A program made the position numbers and the translations under genes. Of a stretch of DNA of 64,000 nt, positions 55,195-61,564 are shown piece by piece; the first letter of the stretch is position 1, and every line of letters begins with the position of its first letter. A model generated the notes under the pieces. That model was given only the letters and a program-made list of their open reading frames with translations. It did no database searches and had not been told where the DNA came from. Source of the stretch: Lachnospiraceae bacterium (lineage in GTDB: Bacteria; Bacillota; Clostridia; Lachnospirales; Lachnospiraceae); the NCBI GenBank assembly GCA_015057455.1, contig SVEH01000003.1:1-64000 (forward strand). Direction: 5' to 3'.

Positions 55195-56562
55195 CTACTG
55201 AATTGTAATTTTATAATTATCTGAGCTTTTGTAGCTTGAAATCAACTTATATTCTTCACTAGAAGAAAAATAATAATTTTGTGAAGCCCACAATTTCTTA
55301 GCTGATTGCTCCAAATCTGTATACTTCTTATTTTCTTTATTTACACTCTTTATAATTCTAATTCTTTGACCTCCAACATATGTGCTGCTTATAGCTTTAA
55401 AATAGTTCTCCTTAATGCTAAAGTCCTTATATTTAGGAAATCTTATTGTATCTGCCAAAACAGTATCAAATGTATTTCCTTGAATTAAAATATGTGTTTG
55501 ATAATTAGTACTTCTGTGTGAATGATTTCCAATAGCTCTAACTACTCTGTAAAATTTGTTATTCTTTATATATATTTGATAAGATGGCGTATCATCTCTA
55601 CTAAGTCTAGCAGTTGGACAAGAATACACAACACCAGTTGAACTATCACCACACACATCACTTTCTATTTGAATAACCTCATTATTGAATGCTGCATTTG
55701 TCTCTGTTAATTGATTTTGCTTGCAATAAGTATAGTTCATATGTGTATAGCTATCACCAAAAGTAACATAATCATTTTTACTAAATACACAATCTCTAAC
55801 CGTAACATTCTTCATACTTGTTAACTGTAATGCATGGGATGCTAAACCATTTACCACACTTACATTATTTATCAACAATTTTTCTCCATGAGCTGCAAAT
55901 AATACACAAGACTTGTACATTTTATCAACATCTTTTGCATAACAATCAATAGTCATCATTCTAATAGTTACATTCTTAGTACCATTATATTGTTTTACCT
56001 TAGCAAATGTATCATCAAATGTTATAAATGTAGGACTATTATTCATCTTATAAAGCTTACTTACACCTTGTCCCTCACCTGTAATAAGGGTATTGGAATA
56101 AACTCTATAAAAATTGTAAACATTATAATCACCTTTATAAAACTTAACATTAAGATATCCGCTAGTTTTATTCATAACAAGAATACTTTGCAAATCAAAT
56201 TTGCCTTTGCCACTAGTTTTAAGTATATTTTTATCATTCTTATAAATAGAATATGCCCATGTTCCATCATTTTTAAACACAACCATACCCTTTTGATCTA
56301 CCTTATTACTTTTATAGTCATCTGCACTTGCATATAACCAAAATCCAATCTTTCCATTAGTACTAGAAACCTTACCATATGAACCTCTATTAGTTAACTC
56401 CAACTTATTGTTAGATAAGGCATTGGTAAATGTTGCATATATAATTAAGCCCGTATTAGCATTGGAAGTTAACTTATTATAATTAAGCATAACTACTGTA
56501 ATACATACGCAAGATATAATTGTAAGTGCTACCATAAATTCCTTTAATTTTGATTTTGACAT
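55195..56562 (-). CDS. Anchored right-handed beta-helix protein
   Basis: A 455-residue protein with an N-terminal membrane anchor (about residues 9-26) and no lipobox. The body from residue 100 has the rungs of a pectate-lyase-type beta helix (TKNVTIRMMTIDCYAKDVDKM; LLINNVSVVNGLASHALQL; HILIQGNTFDTVLADTIRF). Catalytic residues of a specific lyase were not recognised, so it may bind or cleave polysaccharide. The ATG at 56562 follows GGAG at 9 bp; an ATG at 56577 lies in the ribosome binding site. It stands between the two units of the surface system. Confidence 0.7.
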   Translation of the reverse strand: MSKSKLKEFMVALTIISCVCITVVMLNYNKLTSNANTGLIIYATFTNALSNNKLELTNRGSYGKVSSTNGKIGFWLYASADDYKSNKVDQKGMVVFKNDGTWAYSIYKNDKNILKTSGKGKFDLQSILVMNKTSGYLNVKFYKGDYNVYNFYRVYSNTLITGEGQGVSKLYKMNNSPTFITFDDTFAKVKQYNGTKNVTIRMMTIDCYAKDVDKMYKSCVLFAAHGEKLLINNVSVVNGLASHALQLTSMKNVTVRDCVFSKNDYVTFGDSYTHMNYTYCKQNQLTETNAAFNNEVIQIESDVCGDSSTGVVYSCPTARLSRDDTPSYQIYIKNNKFYRVVRAIGNHSHRSTNYQTHILIQGNTFDTVLADTIRFPKYKDFSIKENYFKAISSTYVGGQRIRIIKSVNKENKKYTDLEQSAKKLWASQNYYFSSSEEYKLISSYKSSDNYKITIQ

Positions 56563-56705
56563 ACTACACATCTCCATTCTAAACCAACAATCTTAAATTG
56601 TAGTTCCTATAAAATAATAAAACCTCACATATGTAAAATATCGGCCGTTTGGGGTGGAATCATTCAAATTTTATAGAAATTTTATAGTTGTAGCATGTAA
56701 ACAGC

Positions 56706-56761
56706 AAAATATACTATAATCTAAAGAACACTTTTGTATTCAATAAACTATAGTATATTTT
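56706..56761 (-). terminator. Terminator E3 of the H-G-F-E-D unit
   Basis: AAAATATACTATA pairs perfectly with TATAGTATATTTT. The arm sequence repeats the inner arm of E2 (AATATACTATAG...), but the TTAGTAC core is absent, like a reduced form of that element. Confidence 0.7.
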
Positions 56762-56846
56762 ATTATTAACTAACCTTACTGAAATTATATTTTAGCAAAG
56801 TATTTCTATGTATATAATTTTAGTAAATATATTATTATTAATTTAT

Positions 56847-57506
56847 CTATGTAGTAGGTACCTCAAGAGATATTGTAACTTCACCTGCTAATACATCGTT
56901 AAGTTTCTCTTCTTCTGACACATTTATTTTACTTGGCACCCCTGATAAACTTAGTGTTGCAATTCTTTCTACCCCTTCTGATTCTTCTGCTGCAGGAATA
57001 GTCCATTGTGAAGTAGAAACATTAAAACTATAGCCTGCATCCTGTTTTGATGTAAATGTTCCTCCAACTCCTTCAATTTTACCGCTATCAGAAATATATG
57101 CTAATGTTGCATTTACTTTAACAGTTGATTGATTAGTTACTATTATTGTATTTGAAAGTACTTCACCATCATCACCCTCTATTGATAATGGAGTCCACGT
57201 GTTCACATTACCTGATGCCGCATAATAATTTTGATTCTCAACCTTTTTAACAGCACCATCATACTTAAACTTCATAGCCCCCCACGTTATTGTAACTAAA
57301 TATGTCTCTTCTGGCTCTTCTACAACAAAATCTACTGTTACATTTTGTTTATTTCCATCCGCTGGATTATATGACCATTCTACAGGTGCAGTACCTAGTT
57401 TTGAACCAGTTGCTGTTGCCTCCTTTGCTTTATCTGCAGCAAAAACTGTCATAGAATTTATTATTATTAATGTCATTGTTAATGATAATGCTATCAATTT
57501 TTTCAT
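56847..57506 (-). CDS. Small secreted protein D of the YxVxxxWG family
   Basis: A 219-residue protein with a signal peptide (after MTVFA). The family motif is YLVTITWGAMKFKY near residue 68; then TIIVTNQSTVKVNATLAY and the closing LSLSGVPSKI...AGEVTISL. It is the last gene of the unit that begins with H, and is followed by hairpin E3. The insertion with WTPLSIEGDDGE is longer than in C or H and is most like E. Confidence 0.7.
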   Translation of the reverse strand: MKKLIALSLTMTLIIINSMTVFAADKAKEATATGSKLGTAPVEWSYNPADGNKQNVTVDFVVEEPEETYLVTITWGAMKFKYDGAVKKVENQNYYAASGNVNTWTPLSIEGDDGEVLSNTIIVTNQSTVKVNATLAYISDSGKIEGVGGTFTSKQDAGYSFNVSTSQWTIPAAEESEGVERIATLSLSGVPSKINVSEEEKLNDVLAGEVTISLEVPTT

Positions 57507-57555
57507 ACTTTTCCCCCAGTCTGTGTTGTATGTTATATAATTTCATATATTAGCT

Positions 57556-58260
57556 CTATGGTCTAGGATCGTCTAATACAATTGTTACTGTACCTAATTT
57601 TATACCATTACCTACTGTTATACTACTAGCTCTTATTGCAGTAGGCGCTCCAGTTAAATCTAATACAGTGCTACCACTCACAAATGTCTCTGGTGCCTCT
57701 GGTGCGACTATAGTTAACGTTTTATCCAAATTAAGATTTGATGAATCAGGTTCAAGTTCATCAAAATATGAACTTACATTATCAATAACTTTTAAATAAC
57801 CTCCTGTTGGATTTGGAACTTTATTTCCATCTTTTAAATAATCATCATGTGCATATTTTATTGTTGCATTTATATTTTCAGTAGAACTATTTTTTATTTC
57901 AATTTTACCACCATCTGTCACTGTTGGTGTCCAATTTACACTAGGACTATCACCTGCTGCTATATATGCACCCTTTCGACTATCCCATTGAATACTTCCT
58001 TCATACTTATATTCTAATGCTCCCCATTCTATAGACACATTATATACCTGTAATTCCGGTTCTATATTATCAAACACTGCTTTTACATCTTTACTAGATC
58101 CTTCATCCTGTCCCTCTTGATTACTCCAATCCCAAACAAAACCTCCGTTACCATCCTCTCTACCAGTTCCAGATGAAAATGTTGTATCTCCATATGCCAC
58201 CATACAATTACAAACCATAAGTGCTGCTATTAACATCATTGATAATAATTTTTTATTCAT
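57556..58260 (-). CDS. Small secreted protein E of the YxVxxxWG family
   Basis: A 234-residue protein, the longest of the small group, with a signal peptide (after MVAYG). A Gly/Asp-rich N-terminal spacer precedes VYNVSIEWGALEYKY near residue 75; then KIEIKNSSTENINATIKY and the closing VLDLTGAPTAI...LGTVTIVL. The ATG at 58260 follows GGAGGAG; the TTG at 58275 is inside the ribosome binding site. Fourth gene of its unit. Confidence 0.7.
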   Translation of the reverse strand: MNKKLLSMMLIAALMVCNCMVAYGDTTFSSGTGREDGNGGFVWDWSNQEGQDEGSSKDVKAVFDNIEPELQVYNVSIEWGALEYKYEGSIQWDSRKGAYIAAGDSPSVNWTPTVTDGGKIEIKNSSTENINATIKYAHDDYLKDGNKVPNPTGGYLKVIDNVSSYFDELEPDSSNLNLDKTLTIVAPEAPETFVSGSTVLDLTGAPTAIRASSITVGNGIKLGTVTIVLDDPRP

Positions 58261-58399
58261 ATCTAACTCCTCCAATCATATTTATATAATTTAATTAAAT
58301 ACTTTCTAACATTTCTAAAAAACAATATTCTAAAAAATTGTTCTTATTACTCTCATCTATTAATATATCACCCACCTTTACGTACTTAATAGATTTTAA

Positions 58400-58906
58400 T
58401 TATTCTATAGTAATTGTAGCCTTAGCTATAATTATATTACTAACGAACTTCTTTGGTATTCCGTTAAAATCAAGTTCCCATACTCCTATAGGTCCTGCAC
58501 CACCAAGTGTTCCTTCTGCTGAAGGAAGCCTTCCACCTGTAGTTGTTGTCTCTGTAAATGTTCCACTTACAGCATTACCTACTATTCCTTCATCCACATC
58601 ACAAGTTGCACCTACAGTTACTGCTGCATTAGATCTATTCTCCACCTTCACATATCCATCACATATCCAACTATTAGGGCCACTTATATTCTCATATCTT
58701 AACGTTGTAGTATTCCATCTAGTTCTAGAATGATATGTAGCTCTCATATCATTCCAGATTATATCTAATGAGTACACTGTATCTATTACTTCTGTATAAA
58801 TACCCGTTACATCATGTGAACCATATTCTGTACCATATACAATACAACAATTACTTATTATTAAAGTTGCTATAAGTGCTAAACATACCAATGTTTTTCT
58901 ATCCAT
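58400..58906 (-). CDS. Small secreted protein F of the YxVxxxWG family (divergent)
   Basis: A 168-residue protein, the shortest of the group, with a signal peptide (after CIVYG). The motif has drifted to VYSLDIIWNDMRATYH, with N for the usual G. VKVENRSNAAVTVGATCD and a closing LDFNGIPKKF...AKATITIE keep the plan. Third gene of its unit. Confidence 0.68.
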   Translation of the reverse strand: MDRKTLVCLALIATLIISNCCIVYGTEYGSHDVTGIYTEVIDTVYSLDIIWNDMRATYHSRTRWNTTTLRYENISGPNSWICDGYVKVENRSNAAVTVGATCDVDEGIVGNAVSGTFTETTTTGGRLPSAEGTLGGAGPIGVWELDFNGIPKKFVSNIIIAKATITIE

Positions 58907-59011
58907 ATACTTGCCCCCTCTTCACTTTTCTCGATATTTCGCACTTTGTTTTTATGTATCTATTTAATTCTTAAACTTTAAAGCTATTTATACTTTTAAA
59001 ATAACACCTAT

Positions 59012-59581
59012 CTAACTTGATGCTGATGTCAAAGTCAATGTTATCTGTCCCAATTCCTTATTTTTATTAACTTTCCAAGTATTTGATGGTTTACCTGATA
59101 TGTGTAAATACGCTTTCTCACTTGGTGGATTGGAAACACTATAACCTTCTGCCGACTTAATTTTCATACTCTCCACAACTTTATCACTACTTACTGTATT
59201 TGTAGAATGGAAATTCCCCTTTACTTTTGAATTATTAGTTGCACTAAAACCTATATCAACGTTTATCTCGTCATTGGAATAATTAACTATACTTACATCA
59301 TTCCCCTTGTAAGTCCATTTACCACTACTAGTACTTTTATAAGCATGCTTATCTGGATTCCAAATTAAATTTTTATTCTCTTTATACTTAAATTCCATGT
59401 CTCCCCATATTATATCAACACTATATACCTTTTCTTCTTCTGTAATATAATCTCCTATTACATCTACTTCTTCATTATCTGAAAATGATGGACCACTACC
59501 TGTATGAGTATCAGCTAGAACACCAAAATAACTGCTCAATATTAATACTGCTGTTAGTAATAATCCAAGCTTTTGCCTCAT
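59012..59581 (-). CDS. Small secreted protein G of the YxVxxxWG family
   Basis: A 189-residue protein with a signal peptide (after GVLA). It has VYSVDIIWGDMEFKY near residue 52, VSIVNYSNDEINVDIGFSA and a closing AYLHISGKPSNTW...LGQITLTL, matching B. The ATG at 59581 follows GGGAGGGTGAG; the TTG at 59599 is unlikely. Second gene of its unit. Confidence 0.7.
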   Translation of the reverse strand: MRQKLGLLLTAVLILSSYFGVLADTHTGSGPSFSDNEEVDVIGDYITEEEKVYSVDIIWGDMEFKYKENKNLIWNPDKHAYKSTSSGKWTYKGNDVSIVNYSNDEINVDIGFSATNNSKVKGNFHSTNTVSSDKVVESMKIKSAEGYSVSNPPSEKAYLHISGKPSNTWKVNKNKELGQITLTLTSASS

Positions 59582-59635
59582 ACACTCACCCTCCCTCAAA
59601 TAGTTCGAATATGATTAGCATATCGCCCTTCATTA

Positions 59636-60163
59636 TTATTCAATCTCTAACTTTATTGTTCCAACCTTTATATAACCCTTAGATGATCTATCCATATGTC
59701 CTGATAAAATCAATTTATTTGTAGCTTTTAACCTTTTATCCTCATATTCTTTACCTACTGCCGAAGGAAGCTTTAATTTGTCTGCTTTACTAAAATTTCC
59801 CTCAACTTCTTTATATTTTTCCAAAGAATTATATGAATAATTTACAGTAATGCCAACATTGGAATGATTAACTATTTTTACTCTATTATCACTAGGAATC
59901 CATTGTGATTCCATAACAATATCCTCGTATGTATAATTCTTTGTTTCCCATATACGCATTATATTTTCTCTATGTATATATTTCATATCTCCCCAAACTA
60001 AATCAACACTATATACTTTGGGATTATATACTTTTGTTTCTAACTCACCATCTACTTTCTTTGTATGAGTTTTATTATAGGCTGCAAGAGTTGTGCTACA
60101 ATTGCATAAACATAAGCTAACTGTCAAAATGCAACTTACAATCATTAATATGCATTTTTTCAT
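59636..60163 (-). CDS. Small secreted protein H of the YxVxxxWG family
   Basis: A 175-residue protein with a signal peptide rich in Cys (likely cleaved after TTLA). It has VYSVDLVWGDMKYIH near residue 50, VKIVNHSNVGITVNYSY and the ending KLPSAVGKE...LILSGHMDRSSKGYIKVGTIKLEIE, matching C. It is the first gene of the second unit, directly behind the L2 leader. Confidence 0.72.
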   Translation of the reverse strand: MKKCILMIVSCILTVSLCLCNCSTTLAAYNKTHTKKVDGELETKVYNPKVYSVDLVWGDMKYIHRENIMRIWETKNYTYEDIVMESQWIPSDNRVKIVNHSNVGITVNYSYNSLEKYKEVEGNFSKADKLKLPSAVGKEYEDKRLKATNKLILSGHMDRSSKGYIKVGTIKLEIE

Positions 60164-60209
60164 AAGCCCAACTCCTTTCCTCCCCTAACAATTGCCCTTA
60201 TAACAACAA

Positions 60210-60296
60210 AAAAAACAAAACAAAAAGCGACAGTTAATTCTATTTATATCTTTCTCAATATAAATATATTAAACCGTCGCCCCTAGATACATTATA
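60210..60296 (-). promoter_or_regulatory. Promoter plus leader terminator hairpin L2 of the H-G-F-E-D unit
   Basis: The extended -10 TGTTATAAT (hexamer at 60296-60291) is followed by GGGGCGACGGTTTAATATATT, then a stem closed by GCGAC/GTCGC and an inner ATAT/TTAA-rich part, then a long T-run. L1 has GGC/GCC where L2 has GAC/GTC, so pairing is kept. The gene upstream has its own hairpin at 60379-60410. Confidence 0.65.
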
Positions 60297-60378
60297 ACAT
60301 ACTTTAATTGTATATTACATTGTATTTGACAAATTTTGGTTATTGCTATTTTTTATTAAATTAATTAATTCTTCTAAT

Positions 60379-60410
60379 AAATGGCTAAAAACTTCCATTT
60401 TTAGCCATTT
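60379..60410 (-). terminator. Hairpin terminator of the gene at 60425
   Basis: AAATGGCTAAAAA pairs with TTTTTAGCCATTT. The T-run on the minus strand is modest. Confidence 0.65.
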
Positions 60411-60424
60411 ATACTACTCAGCAT

Positions 60425-61111
60425 CTATGATATTCTTTTAACAATATATATGATTATTGCTGCAAATGATATAAGTAATGACATAATAGCTACATTTCTC
60501 TTTTCTGACTTTAACCCGGTTGAACCATATAATAGTCCCATTACTGCTAATGCTATAGACACCCTAACTTGTGCAAATGCCGCAATTACTGCTATTATTG
60601 AGAATATCAATGCCGTTTTTACTTTATTATTAACTTTGTCTTGTAATCTAGCATGAGTAGATTCTATATCAGCACCTATGTGTTCACTTTTTTTCTTAGA
60701 TGATATAGGTGTATCTTTACATTGGTCATTTTCCACTGATTCATAAACATTCATACTAGTTTCTAGTGGCTCATATTTGAGTTTCTCTAATTCTTTTATT
60801 AATACACCTAACATGGTAAGTGTATCTACGGTAGTATCTGTTACAGCCTTATGTAATTTCATTTCCTTACCAAATATAGTCTTATACCATGCATATAATG
60901 TTACATAACTATCTTCTATACTATATTTGAAGTATTGATATGCAATAGTTATATTATCACCTATTCTATAATAGTTCTCTCCTGTTTTTTTATCTGTTAC
61001 ACTTTCAAATCTATTAATCATAATAAACTTTTGCATTAAACTCTCTACAATATGTTCACTGCAGTTGACTCTTATCTGAAACTTACTTCTGCCAGCCTCA
61101 TATTCTGCCAT
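60425..61111 (-). CDS. Uncharacterised protein with C-terminal membrane helices
   Basis: A 228-residue protein. The soluble N-terminal half (FQIRVNCSEHIVESLMQKF to about residue 105) includes aromatic strands such as NITIAYQYFKYSI. A polar linker follows, then two or three membrane helices (ALIFSIIAVIAAFAQVRVSIALAVMGLLYG and the last 20 residues). No family recognised. It is monocistronic, just upstream of the L2 promoter, as the gene at 53210 is upstream of L1. Confidence 0.6.
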   Translation of the reverse strand: MAEYEAGRSKFQIRVNCSEHIVESLMQKFIMINRFESVTDKKTGENYYRIGDNITIAYQYFKYSIEDSYVTLYAWYKTIFGKEMKLHKAVTDTTVDTLTMLGVLIKELEKLKYEPLETSMNVYESVENDQCKDTPISSKKKSEHIGADIESTHARLQDKVNNKVKTALIFSIIAVIAAFAQVRVSIALAVMGLLYGSTGLKSEKRNVAIMSLLISFAAIIIYIVKRIS

Positions 61112-61233
61112 TTTCTTCTCCCCCTAACTTGCATACTTCCCTTTCTACCATAATTAAATTATACTATATTTTGATTGTCTCTGCAATATTTTGTTAATCA
61201 TCTTGTAATAATTATTTAATAATTCTGAATATT

Positions 61234-61407
61234 CTTCATCCCTATGGCCCTTACTTTGGCTTGCTAGGCATGAAACTTTCTCTTGAACTTTTTGATTTCT
61301 TCATCCCTATGGCCCTACTTTGGCTTTCTAGGCATGAAACTTTCTCTTGAACTTTTTGATTTCTTCATCCCCACGGCCTTACTTTGGCTTTCTAGGCATG
61401 AAACTTA
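61234..61407 (-). repeat. Three tandem repeats of about 64 bp downstream of ppdK
   Basis: Copies begin CTTCATCCC at 61234 (65 bp), 61299 (64 bp) and 61363 (partial, diverging after about 45 bp). Each contains CCTATGGCCC...GGCTTTCTAGG, in which CCTA and GGCC face GGC and TAGG and can form a small hairpin. Confidence 0.85.
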
Positions 61408-61430
61408 GACTTCTTAGATTTTTTTAAAAT

Positions 61431-61455
61431 CTCCCTCGCCTAGATGGCGAGGGAG
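61431..61455 (-). terminator. Rho-independent terminator of ppdK
   Basis: CTCCCTCGCC pairs perfectly with GGCGAGGGAG around TAGAT, followed on the minus strand by an A/T run. It is the most GC-rich terminator in the window. Confidence 0.8.
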
Positions 61456-61564
61456 ATAAAGAATTCATATAGAACTACATTCTCGAAATATATAATCTAC
61501 ATTATATTATCTGCATTCTATAACTATATTCTTTATAAATAATACAATAATATTAAACAATATA

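Larger units (their letters stand above)
61112..61564. other. Gap between the gene at 60425 and ppdK
   Basis: Holds three 64-bp tandem repeats and the ppdK terminator. No gene is visible. Confidence 0.6.

Noticed and set aside
61234..61407. CRISPR array
   Set aside because: Units abut without unique spacers.
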